Positions 1 to 7,718 of a stretch of DNA of 64,000 nucleotides are shown in pieces. The position numbers were made by a program, and so were the translations under genes. Source of the DNA: Frigoribacterium sp. VKM Ac-2836 (lineage in GTDB: Bacteria; Actinomycetota; Actinomycetes; Actinomycetales; Microbacteriaceae). The notes below the pieces were generated by a model, which saw only the letters and a list, made by a program, of their open reading frames with translations, was not told the DNA's origin and did no database searches. How positions within the stretch are numbered: position 1 is the stretch's first letter; each line of letters begins with the position of its first letter. The stretch is taken from assembly GCF_013248995.1 (NCBI RefSeq), contig NZ_JABRPK010000004.1, forward strand, positions 124,001-188,000. The letters are read 5' to 3'.

Positions 1-299
1 TCCCCAGCTTCACCGCCCGGGTGTTCTCCGGTCCGCGCCTCCTCCGGTGCGAGTCGACACCTCGGCGTGACGGGGCTTCGGGGCACGTGCCGTCGTCGGA
101 CTGCCCGCCACGAAGGTCGCCCGTCACGAAGCCGGTACAGCTGTCCACCGCGCGGCACCCCGCCCCGCACGCATCCGGCGCGACCGTCTCGGTCGCCGTC
201 CGTCCGGGTCACCGAGCCTCTCGGTGCCCCGCGCAGCACCCACCGCCGACATGGCGGCACAGCACCGTCGACGTCCCGCGTCGACCACGAGGAGGAGCC
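1..299. other. Upstream region of the helicase gene, no gene seen
   Basis: The frame of the helicase stays open back to base 21, but its translation here is Arg/Pro/His-rich with no recognisable domain, and a dispersed repeat copy (34-43) lies in it, so I treat this stretch as non-coding leader. A purine-rich ribosome binding site (gaggagga, 288-295) ends it. Nothing else is recognisable. Confidence 0.5.
34..43 (-). repeat. Single copy of the AGGAGGCGCG dispersed repeat
   Basis: Exact CGCGCCTCCT on the + strand, upstream of the helicase gene; one of three unpaired intergenic copies in the window. Confidence 0.7.
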
Positions 300-2432
300 T
301 TGGCTCGACCAGGCCAGCGTCAATCGGGTGGCACCCGCACCGCCCAGCGTCCGAACCGTCGCCGCGAGGTCGACAACGACGGGCTGATCCCCGTCCTCGC
401 CCGCGCCGTGCGCGAGGTCGAGGCCGCCGCCCAACGTGGTCAGGTGAAGCCGTCGAGTCGGACCAAGTTCCAGGTCATCGCGTTGCTCATGCGAGAAGAG
501 CGGGCGCGGGTCAGGGTCGACAAGGCCATCAGCGAGTCCGAGCGAGCCGAGCAGATGAAGCGACTCGACGGGGTCGCCCAGATCCTCGCCAAGACCGCCG
601 CCCGCGACACGTCGCTGATCACCCTGCTGGGTGAGGCGGCGACCGTCAGCGAGGCCGCCCGGACCCTCAAGCGCGACATGCAGATGTCGGCCGGGCTCGA
701 GCTCGAACCCGAGCAGCAGATCATCGTCACCGAGGCCGCACCCGTGGCCGTGGCCTCCGACCGCCAGGTCGTACCGCAGTCGGTCGTCTCTCGTCAGCTC
801 GCGAACCCCTTCCTTCCGCCCGATTTCGCACTCGCCGAGGTCGCTCGCGAGGCGCACCCGCGTCGCCTCGCCAACTGGGAGCTCTTCGGTCCGCTGTTCA
901 AGTCGTTCGAATACGGCGCCGGCGGCGGCTCGGCCTGCATGCCGCTGCCCGAACCGACCACCGTCGACGCGCCCGCGGGCGCGACCCTCATGCACCACCA
1001 GGCTCAGCTCGTCGAGTCCGCCCGCCAGGGTCACCGCACCTACCTGCTCGCCGACGAGCCCGGCCTCGGCAAGACCGCGCAGGCTCTGCTCGCCGCTCAG
1101 GCGGCGGCCGCCTACCCGCTGCTCGTCGTCGTGCCCAACGTCGTCAAGACGAACTGGGCCCGCGAGGTGCAGTTGTGGACGCCGACGCGATCGGCGACCG
1201 TCATCCACGGTGACGGCGAGAAGCTCGACGCGTTCGCCGACGTCGTCATCGTCAACTACGAGGTGCTCGACCGTCACGTCGGCTGGCTCGGCGACCTCGG
1301 CTTCAAGGGCATGATCGTCGACGAGGCGCACTTCATCAAGAACAAAGAGTCGCAGCGCTCGCGCCACGTGCTGCAGCTCGCCCAGCGCATCCGCTCGCGC
1401 ACCGCCCACCCGCTGCTGATGGCGCTGACCGGCACCCCGCTGATCAACGACATCGAGGACTTCCGCGCCATCTGGGAGTTCTTGGGCTGGATCGGCGACA
1501 AGAAGCCGAACGCCGAGCTGATGGAACGCCTCGAAGACGTCGGGCTGACGCCCGCCGACCCCGGATTCTTCTCGTCGGCCCGCGAGATCGTCATCGACCT
1601 CGGCATCGTCCGTCGCAAGAAGGTGGACGTCGCCTCCGACATCCCCGCCCGCCGCATCGCCGACCTGCCCGTCGAACTCGACGACGAGGTGGGCCGCTCG
1701 ATCCGCGACGCCGAGCGCGAGCTCGCCCGCCGCATGGTGCAGAAGTACCGCACCGCGCTCACCACCCGCACGTCGGGCGTCCGGGTCGAGGGCATCGACC
1801 ACGATCTCGTCCGCCAGGTCGCCAAGTGGGAGCTCGAGGACGCCAGCGCGTCGAGCACGGGCGAGAACGTGTTCAGCATGGTGCGCCGCATCGGTCAGGC
1901 CAAGGCCGGCCTCGCCGCCGACTACACGGCGCAGCTGGCCCGCAACGTCGGCAAGGTCGTGTTCTTCGCCAAGCACATCGACGTCATGGACGTCGCCGAG
2001 GCCACGTTCGCCAAGCGAGGCATCAAGTACGCCTCGATCCGCGGCGACCAGACCCCGGCCGTCCGCCAGCGTCAGATCGATGCCTTCGTCAACGATCCCG
2101 ACGTCGAGGTCGTCGTCTGCTCGCTCACCGCGGCGGGTGTCGGGCTCAACCTGCAGGTCGCCTCGAACGTCGTGCTGGCCGAGCTGTCCTGGACCGACGC
2201 CGAGCAGACGCAGGCGATCGACCGCGTGCACCGCATCGGTCAGGCCGAGCCCGTCACCGCGTGGCGCGTCATCGCGGCACAGACGATCGACACGAAGATC
2301 GCCGAGCTGATCGACAGCAAGGCCGGTCTGGCCGCCCGTGCGCTCGACGGTGACGACTCCGAGGTCGTCGACTCCGTGGACGTCCAGCTCTCGGCCCTCG
2401 TCGCCCTGCTCACCGAGGCGCTCGAGGGCTGA
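300..2432 (+). CDS. SNF2-family DEAD/DEAH-box helicase/ATPase
   Basis: Predicted 710-residue ATP-dependent DNA translocase of the SNF2 class. The N-terminal ~200 residues match no domain I know. The helicase core follows: Walker A (DEPGLGKT, residues 252-259), DEAH box (341-344), a motif III-like LTGTP stretch, and a C-terminal helicase half ending in the SNF2 signature DRVHRIGQ (around residues 641-648). I start at TTG 300 because it has a strong ribosome binding site 5 bases upstream (288-295) and the protein becomes coding-like from there; a longer upstream start at 21 is possible but unlikely. It stands alone with no methylase or nuclease partner, so I give it no defence role. The exact function is unknown. 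Confidence 0.85.
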   Translation: MARPGQRQSGGTRTAQRPNRRREVDNDGLIPVLARAVREVEAAAQRGQVKPSSRTKFQVIALLMREERARVRVDKAISESERAEQMKRLDGVAQILAKTAARDTSLITLLGEAATVSEAARTLKRDMQMSAGLELEPEQQIIVTEAAPVAVASDRQVVPQSVVSRQLANPFLPPDFALAEVAREAHPRRLANWELFGPLFKSFEYGAGGGSACMPLPEPTTVDAPAGATLMHHQAQLVESARQGHRTYLLADEPGLGKTAQALLAAQAAAAYPLLVVVPNVVKTNWAREVQLWTPTRSATVIHGDGEKLDAFADVVIVNYEVLDRHVGWLGDLGFKGMIVDEAHFIKNKESQRSRHVLQLAQRIRSRTAHPLLMALTGTPLINDIEDFRAIWEFLGWIGDKKPNAELMERLEDVGLTPADPGFFSSAREIVIDLGIVRRKKVDVASDIPARRIADLPVELDDEVGRSIRDAERELARRMVQKYRTALTTRTSGVRVEGIDHDLVRQVAKWELEDASASSTGENVFSMVRRIGQAKAGLAADYTAQLARNVGKVVFFAKHIDVMDVAEATFAKRGIKYASIRGDQTPAVRQRQIDAFVNDPDVEVVVCSLTAAGVGLNLQVASNVVLAELSWTDAEQTQAIDRVHRIGQAEPVTAWRVIAAQTIDTKIAELIDSKAGLAARALDGDDSEVVDSVDVQLSALVALLTEALEG

Positions 2433-2482
2433 CCCGGCCCCCGTGTCACCCGGTCGACGGAGTCCCTCTCAGTCGAGGCGAG

Positions 2483-2513
2483 TTCGGTGGTCGGAGAACA
2501 CCCGACCACCGAA
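2483..2513. promoter_or_regulatory. Perfect 12-bp inverted repeat overlapping the VOC gene's ribosome binding site
   Basis: Arms 2483-2494 (TTCGGTGGTCGG) and 2502-2513, loop 2495-2501. The right arm runs into the ribosome binding site (GAAGGAG, 2511-2517) of the next gene. It could terminate helicase transcription, be an operator, or fold in the mRNA and mask the binding site; the sequence alone does not decide. Confidence 0.5.
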
Positions 2514-2523
2514 GGAGCACCTC

Positions 2524-2919
2524 ATGCCCGAACTCTCCGGCTACGCCCACGTCGCCATCACCGTCTCCGATCTCGACACCAGCCTCGCCTTCTACGAGAA
2601 GTTGCTCGGTGCCGGCCCCGTCGGCCGCATCGAGCTCGACGGCCTCGACCGCCGCATCTTCTCGGTCGGCAACGGGCAGATCCTCGGGGTCACGGCCTAC
2701 ACCGACGGATCGTCGGCGGTCTTCGACCCGACGGTCCCCGGGCTCGACCACATCGGTCTCGCCGTGACCGACCGCGACGGCGTCGTCGCCTGGCAGGAAC
2801 ACGCCACGTCGCTCGGCATCGAGTCCGACTTGCAGGACGCCGACTTCGGCCACGCCCTGATGATCAAGGACCCCGACGGCAACCAGATCGAGTTCTTCGC
2901 CCCGCCGGCCCAGAGCTGA
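2524..2919 (+). CDS. VOC-superfamily (glyoxalase/bleomycin-resistance-like) protein
   Basis: Small 131-residue protein with the paired beta-alpha-beta-beta-beta pattern of the vicinal oxygen chelate fold. Likely metal ligands are His9 (GYAHVAITV), His76 (GLDHIGLAV) and Glu123 (GNQIEFF), the usual VOC layout. The C-terminal DPDGNQIEFF stretch is typical of glyoxalase/dioxygenase-like members. The start has a good ribosome binding site (gaaggag). Family assignment is secure; the substrate (methylglyoxal adduct, antibiotic or aromatic compound) cannot be read from sequence. Confidence 0.85.
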   Translation: MPELSGYAHVAITVSDLDTSLAFYEKLLGAGPVGRIELDGLDRRIFSVGNGQILGVTAYTDGSSAVFDPTVPGLDHIGLAVTDRDGVVAWQEHATSLGIESDLQDADFGHALMIKDPDGNQIEFFAPPAQS

Positions 2920-3013
2920 CACGGGCCGCCCGACGGCATCACCGGGAGTTTCGTGCACCGCGCCCCGACGAGATCGGGTGTGCTGCACGACACGCGGTGA
3001 CGTGGTTCACCGC

Positions 3014-3040
3014 CTGAGGCCGCGGCCCGGGCGGCCTCAG
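3014..3040 (-). terminator. Possible terminator hairpin after the epimerase gene
   Basis: Inverted repeat with 9-bp arms CTGAGGCCG (3014-3022) and its complement (3032-3040), loop 3023-3031. The proximal arm overlaps the stop codon of the minus-strand epimerase gene. There is no T-run, as often in high-GC actinobacteria. Confidence 0.45.
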
Positions 3041-4077
3041 CGGTCGCGGGCGGCGGCGATCAGGTCGCGTTCGTCGCCTGGCGTCAACCCCGCACCGTGG
3101 GGGCCGACCGGGCCGGGACGCGAGAGCTCCCAGGCGAGGACGTCGCGCAACGTCTCGTGCACGGGGCGCGGAACGAGGCCCGCGGCCCGACCCGCGCCTC
3201 CTGCCCGGGCACCGAAGCCCGCGTGCGTGGTGACGGGCACCCAGAGCGGCAGCGACCGGGGCCCCGCCCAGGGCGCCACCTCGTGTGCCTCGAGCCAGGT
3301 CTCGTCGACGGGGACGACCTCGCCCGTGTGGCCGGTGATCTGTCGAGCAGCCGCCAGGTGATCGGTCAGGGACTGCCGGTCGCCCACGGCGTCGTATGTG
3401 CCCGAGAGGCCTCTCTCGACCGACGCCACGATCCAGGCCGACAGATCGCGCACGTCGACGGGCTGCACCTCGAGGCCCGGAACGTCGGGCACGAGCACGG
3501 GATCGGCGCCGGACGACCCGGCGCCCCCGGCGAAGCGGAGCGGCCACCACCCCGTGCGACCCGTGTGGTCACCCGGGCCGCCGATCAGCCCTGCCCGCAC
3601 GACCAGGGATCGGTCGACACCGAAGGTCTCGACGACGGCACGCTCACCGGCGACCTTGGACCCGCCGTAGTCCGACTCGTCGGCGTCGACGAGGGCGGCC
3701 GACTCGTCGGCCCCGGTCGTCGCGGTGTCGGCGTAGACGCTGACGCTCGACACGAACACGAAGGAGGCGCTGGCCGGCTCGAGCACCGCGACGGCCTCGC
3801 GGACGTGCGAGGCGTCGCGGCTCAGGTCGACCACCGCGTCCCAGCGCTGCCCGGTGGCCAGCACGGCGTCGTAGGCGCTGGGCGTGCCCCGGTCGGAGGC
3901 GACGAACCGTGCACCGTCGGGGACGGTGCCGGACGACCCGCGGGCGAGGCAGGTGACCTCGTGGCCCCGCGCGAGGGCGGCCGAGACGATCTCACCACCG
4001 AGCCACGCGGTCCCACCCAGCACGAGCAGGCGAAGGGCCGGGGGTGTCGCAGCGGACGAGACCGTCGCATCCGCCAC
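3037..4077 (-). CDS. NAD-dependent epimerase/dehydratase family protein
   Basis: 346-residue extended short-chain dehydrogenase. The N-terminal nucleotide-binding loop reads LVLGGTAWLGGE (GGTxxLG type), and a catalytic Tyr-Lys pair is visible in DYGGSKVAGE. The remainder resembles atypical extended SDRs acting on nucleotide sugars or isoflavone-like substrates; the substrate is not assignable. Start GTG 4077 lies 5 bases downstream of the mycoredoxin stop codon, so the two genes are almost certainly co-transcribed, mycoredoxin first. A dispersed repeat copy (3193-3202) sits inside the gene. Confidence 0.8.
   Translation of the reverse strand: MADATVSSAATPPALRLLVLGGTAWLGGEIVSAALARGHEVTCLARGSSGTVPDGARFVASDRGTPSAYDAVLATGQRWDAVVDLSRDASHVREAVAVLEPASASFVFVSSVSVYADTATTGADESAALVDADESDYGGSKVAGERAVVETFGVDRSLVVRAGLIGGPGDHTGRTGWWPLRFAGGAGSSGADPVLVPDVPGLEVQPVDVRDLSAWIVASVERGLSGTYDAVGDRQSLTDHLAAARQITGHTGEVVPVDETWLEAHEVAPWAGPRSLPLWVPVTTHAGFGARAGGAGRAAGLVPRPVHETLRDVLAWELSRPGPVGPHGAGLTPGDERDLIAAARDR
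3193..3202 (-). repeat. Dispersed repeat copy inside the epimerase gene
   Basis: Exact CGCGCCTCCT on the + strand, extended to the 12-mer CCGCGCCTCCTG (3192-3203). Read on the coding strand it encodes part of a Gly/Ala-rich C-terminal segment (AGGAGRA). Confidence 0.7.
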
Positions 4078-4082
4078 GATCG

Positions 4083-4355
4083 TCAGAGGCCCAGCTTCGC
4101 CTGCACGTCGGCGAGCGACGGGTTCGTCGCCGTCGAGCCGTCGGGGTAGATGATCGTCGGCACGGTCTGGTTGCCGCCGTTGGCCTTCTCGACGATCTCG
4201 GCCGTGCCGGGCACCTCTTCGATGTTGACCTCGGTGAAGGCGATGCCCTGCTTGCCGAGCTGTTGCTTGAGCCGGGCGCAGTAGCCGCACCACGAGGTGC
4301 TGAACATGGTGATGCTGCCGGACTCGGGGACGTACGTGCTCGCGATGTCGCTCAT
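4083..4355 (-). CDS. mrx1: Mycoredoxin-type glutaredoxin
   Basis: 90-residue cytosolic thioredoxin-fold protein. The active site is CGYC (Cys23-Cys26) in the context STSWCGYCARLK, followed by the TVPTI cis-proline loop and a C-terminal glutaredoxin helix. CGYC is the signature of actinobacterial mycoredoxin-1, which reduces mycothiol mixed disulfides on proteins using mycothiol. The length matches the family. It is the first gene of a short minus-strand unit with the epimerase and is divergent from poxB, sharing an 83-bp intergenic region. The symbol follows the mycobacterial homologue and is an assignment by similarity. Confidence 0.85.
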   Translation of the reverse strand: MSDIASTYVPESGSITMFSTSWCGYCARLKQQLGKQGIAFTEVNIEEVPGTAEIVEKANGGNQTVPTIIYPDGSTATNPSLADVQAKLGL

Positions 4356-4438
4356 GCACCCAGGCTAAGCCCGGTCGTCGGTGAGCGCCGGGGGAGTTGG
4401 CTGGGAGGCGTACCAGCACGCACCACGAAGGGAACACC

Positions 4439-6196
4439 ATGGCAGACACGGTCGCGGACCAGATCATCGCCCAGCTCGTCACCGCCGGGGTCCGGCGCAT
4501 CTACGGCATCGTCGGCGACAGCTTGAACCCGATCGTCGACGCCGTGCGTCGCACCGGTGGGTCGGCGAAGGGCGGGATCGACTGGATCCACGTCCGCAAC
4601 GAGGAGGCCGCGGCGTTCATGGCCTCGGGTGACGCCCAGATGAGCGGCGAGCTCGCCGTCTGTGCCGGGTCGTGCGGGCCGGGCAACCTGCACCTGATCA
4701 ACGGCCTCTACGACGCGAACCGCAGTCGCGCGAAGGTGCTGGCCATCGCGAGCCACATCCCGAGCACGATGATCGGCTCGGACTACTTCCAAGAGACGCA
4801 CCCCGACCGCCTCTTCGTCGAGTGCTCGGGCTACAGCGAGATGATCTCGACGGCCGAACAGTCACCGATGGTCGTCGCGAGCGCGATCCGGCACACCCTG
4901 GCGGGTGAGGGCGTCAGCGTCATCACGTTGCCGGGTGACATCGCCGAGCTCGACGCGGGCGGCAAGGTACCTGCCTACGTCAGCGTCCGCCCGCCCGAGC
5001 TCGTGCCCGACCGGCACGACGTCCAGGCCCTGGCCGACGCGATCAACGAAGCCGACACCGTCGCGTTCTTCGTCGGTGAAGGCGGACGCGGCTCGCACGA
5101 CGAGATCATCGCGCTGGCCGACCTCGTGGGGGCCCCGATCGGGCACAGTCTGCGCGGCAAGGACGTCATCCAGTACGACAACCCGTTCGACGTCGGCATG
5201 ACCGGTCTGCTCGGCTACGGCGCCGCCCACGCCGGCATCCACGACGCCGACCTGCTCGTGTTGCTCGGAACCGACTTCCCGTACCCGCAGTTCCTGCCGG
5301 ACGCCTCGAAGGTGACCATCGCGCAGGTCGACGTCGACGCCGCCGTCATCGGTCGTCGCGCCGACGTGCAGGTGCCCGTCCACGGCGCGATCGCCCCGAC
5401 CCTCCGGGCGCTCATGCCGCTGGTGACCCGCAAGAAGAACCGCAGGTTCCTCGAGAAGACGCTCAAGAAGCACGACAAGCTGATGAGCGGTGCCGTCGGG
5501 GCCTACACGAAGAACGTCGAGAAGATGCGGCCGATCCACCCCGAGTACGCGGCCTCGCTGCTCGACGAGGTCGCCGCCGACAACGCGATCTTCACCGCCG
5601 ACACGGGCATGGGCAACGTCTGGGCCGCCCGGTACGTCACGCCGACCCCGCGCCGTCGCATCTTCGGGTCGTACCTGCACGGTTCGATGGCCAACGCCCT
5701 GCCGCACGCGCTCGGCGCGCAGATGGCGTACCCCGACCGCCAGGTGGTCTCGATCTCGGGCGACGGCGGGCTCTCGATGCTGATGGGCGAGCTCGTCACG
5801 GCGCAGATGTACCAGCTGCCCGTCAAGATCGTGGTGTTCAACAACTCGACGCTCGGTCTCGTGAAGCTCGAGATGCTCGTCGACGGGTTCCCCGACTTCG
5901 GCGTCGACGTGCCGTACACGGACTACGCGGCGGTCGCGCGCGCCATCGGCATCCACGCCGTCCACGTCGACGATCCCCGCGACCTCCGAGCCGCGTACGA
6001 GGCGGCGTTCGAGCACCCCGGCCCGGCGCTCGTCGACATCGCGACCGACCCTCAGGCGTTGTCGCTGCCGCCCACGATCACGGGCGCCCAGGTGAAGGGC
6101 TTCTCCCTGGCCATGTCGAAGATCGTCATGAACGGCGGGGCGGGCGAGGCCGTGGCCATGGCTCGATCGAACCTGCGGAACGTCCCGCGCCCCTGA
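4439..6196 (+). CDS. poxB: Pyruvate dehydrogenase (quinone) / pyruvate oxidase, thiamine diphosphate-dependent
   Basis: 585-residue flavin- and ThDP-dependent enzyme that oxidatively decarboxylates pyruvate to acetate and CO2, passing electrons to membrane quinone. The N-terminal PYR domain carries RNEEAAAF with the cofactor-activating Glu, then GSCGPGNLHLINGLYDA. The central FAD-binding-type domain follows. The C-terminal PP domain shows the ThDP motif GDGG...NNSTLG (starting near residue 440). Length matches PoxB (about 570-590). Acetolactate synthase relatives share the fold, but YFQETHP and the TLGLVKLEM stretch are PoxB-like. Start ATG 4439 follows a cgaaggga ribosome binding site. Confidence 0.9.
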   Translation: MADTVADQIIAQLVTAGVRRIYGIVGDSLNPIVDAVRRTGGSAKGGIDWIHVRNEEAAAFMASGDAQMSGELAVCAGSCGPGNLHLINGLYDANRSRAKVLAIASHIPSTMIGSDYFQETHPDRLFVECSGYSEMISTAEQSPMVVASAIRHTLAGEGVSVITLPGDIAELDAGGKVPAYVSVRPPELVPDRHDVQALADAINEADTVAFFVGEGGRGSHDEIIALADLVGAPIGHSLRGKDVIQYDNPFDVGMTGLLGYGAAHAGIHDADLLVLLGTDFPYPQFLPDASKVTIAQVDVDAAVIGRRADVQVPVHGAIAPTLRALMPLVTRKKNRRFLEKTLKKHDKLMSGAVGAYTKNVEKMRPIHPEYAASLLDEVAADNAIFTADTGMGNVWAARYVTPTPRRRIFGSYLHGSMANALPHALGAQMAYPDRQVVSISGDGGLSMLMGELVTAQMYQLPVKIVVFNNSTLGLVKLEMLVDGFPDFGVDVPYTDYAAVARAIGIHAVHVDDPRDLRAAYEAAFEHPGPALVDIATDPQALSLPPTITGAQVKGFSLAMSKIVMNGGAGEAVAMARSNLRNVPRP

Positions 6197-6204
6197 GTCG
6201 GCGG

Positions 6205-6247
6205 CCGCGCCTCCTGGTCCTCGCCCTCGGGGGATCAGGAGGCGCGG
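6205..6247. terminator. Inverted pair of the dispersed repeat, convergent gene end
   Basis: CCGCGCCTCCTG (6205-6216) and CAGGAGGCGCGG (6236-6247), a perfect 12-bp inverted repeat with a 19-base spacer. It lies 8 bases after the poxB stop and 40 bases before the end of the convergent maltokinase gene, where a bidirectional terminator is expected. Confidence 0.65.
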
Positions 6248-6287
6248 TGCCGGACGGCAGGGAGGAGCGGCCCCCTGCTCCGTCGGT

Positions 6288-7643
6288 TCAGCCGGCGGTG
6301 GGTGCGCTACGGGCCGCGAGGCGGGCGACGGCCGCGAGCGGGATGTCGATCCAGTCGGGCCGGTTGCGGCTCTCGTAGATGGCCTCGTACACGGCCTTGT
6401 CGATCTCGAACGCGTCGAGCAGCGCGCGGGCGGCGCGCACGTCGACGCCGGACGAGGCCACGTAGCCGTCGACGAACGCCCGACGCGCATCGTGTGCCCA
6501 GGACTTCGCGTCGACCGGAACCGCCTCTTGCGCCAGCGACCCGGCCACGTAATCGAACGACCTCAGCATGCCGGCGATGTCACGGATCGGCAGATCGGGG
6601 CGTGATCGCTCGGGCATGGGCCGCAGGGGCTCGCCCTCGAAGTCGATCAGCATCCAGCCGCGCTCGGGCGAGAGCAGGGCCTGACCGAGGTGCAGGTCGC
6701 CGTGGATGCGTTGCAGGTCGGGCCAGTGCAGGTGCTCGGCCGCGTCGTAGACGGCCTCGATCGCGGCGGCGTGTTCGGCGATCTGCGGCACCTCCCGCGC
6801 AGCCGTCGTGATGCGGCGGCGCATGCTCGTGAGGGCACCGGCGATCTCGTCGTCTCCGGCCGGGACCGTGCCGAGGTCGGCGGCGAGGGTCGCGTGCACC
6901 TCGGCCACGGCCACGCCGAGCGCGTGGGCCTCGGCGGTGAAGTCGGTACCGTCGGCCGCAGCGGTCAGGGCCACGCGCCAGGCGTCCTCGAGACCGGGCA
7001 GGAACTCCTGCGAGAAGGCGAGGTGCCCGGTGGCCGTGCCGCCCTCACGTCCCACGTCGGGCCAGGTGGCGCGCAGCGAGCCGAACGACGAGGGGACGTG
7101 CGTCGAGCCGCCCCGGGTGAGGGCGGCCTGGGTGGTGACGTCGGGGTTGTCACCGTGGTGCAGCACCCGGAAGACCTTCGCGATGACCTGGTCGACGGGG
7201 CCGCCCTCGACGTCGTACACGATGGACGTGTTCGACTGCTCGCCCGAGAGCACGCGCGATCGGCGCACCCGCCCGGGGTCGACGATGCGCGTGCCGTCGA
7301 CCGTCACGTCGGCACCGACGACGTGGGACTCGTCGGTCATCGTGCGCAGCAGCTCACGGGCGTACGCCGGGTCGTGCGGTCCGTCGTAGAGGTAGCGACC
7401 GTCGGCCGAACCGATGAAGGCCGCGTCGCCGCCGGGCAGGGGAGTCGACCGGCTGACGAGCGGCACCTGGTAGAGGACGGGGACGTCCGCGGCCTCGTCG
7501 ATGATCAGCAGCGTCATGGCGAGGGCGTCGTCCACCTCCGCCTCGAAGGAACCGATCACCCGCAGGGCGGGCGTACGACCCTTCGTCGCGTACCAGCGCT
7601 GACGCGCCATCCATCCGGCAAGACTCGGGGCCACGTCGCTCAT
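6288..7643 (-). CDS. mak: Maltokinase
   Basis: 451-residue aminoglycoside-phosphotransferase-like kinase. The N-terminal cap starts MARQRWYATKGR, and the catalytic site is HGDLH (residues 314-318) followed by IDFEG (333-337), as in Mak/Pep2 maltokinases that phosphorylate maltose to maltose-1-phosphate with ATP for the GlgE alpha-glucan route. Length matches actinobacterial maltokinases. No treS, glgE or glgB neighbour is in view, so the pathway link is from family knowledge; a trehalose- or glucosamine-active relative cannot be excluded. It is divergent from the CYTH-CHAD gene. Confidence 0.8.
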   Translation of the reverse strand: MSDVAPSLAGWMARQRWYATKGRTPALRVIGSFEAEVDDALAMTLLIIDEAADVPVLYQVPLVSRSTPLPGGDAAFIGSADGRYLYDGPHDPAYARELLRTMTDESHVVGADVTVDGTRIVDPGRVRRSRVLSGEQSNTSIVYDVEGGPVDQVIAKVFRVLHHGDNPDVTTQAALTRGGSTHVPSSFGSLRATWPDVGREGGTATGHLAFSQEFLPGLEDAWRVALTAAADGTDFTAEAHALGVAVAEVHATLAADLGTVPAGDDEIAGALTSMRRRITTAAREVPQIAEHAAAIEAVYDAAEHLHWPDLQRIHGDLHLGQALLSPERGWMLIDFEGEPLRPMPERSRPDLPIRDIAGMLRSFDYVAGSLAQEAVPVDAKSWAHDARRAFVDGYVASSGVDVRAARALLDAFEIDKAVYEAIYESRNRPDWIDIPLAAVARLAARSAPTAG

Positions 7644-7718
7644 GCGACGACCCTACGCCGGGCCGATCCGCGAGGCCCGGGAGGCGGCCCACCAGCCCCC
7701 TCGACTAGAACGGAGGAC

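Noticed and set aside
21-299. Extension of the helicase protein upstream to base 21
   Set aside because: Translation is Arg/Pro/His-rich, holds an intergenic-type repeat copy, and a strong ribosome binding site precedes TTG 300.
300-2432. SNF2 helicase as part of a defence system (DISARM/BREX-like)
   Set aside because: No methylase, nuclease or phospholipase-D neighbour; adjacent genes are ordinary metabolism.
4862-6490. 542-residue open frame on the minus strand
   Set aside because: Antisense shadow of poxB with no recognisable domain.
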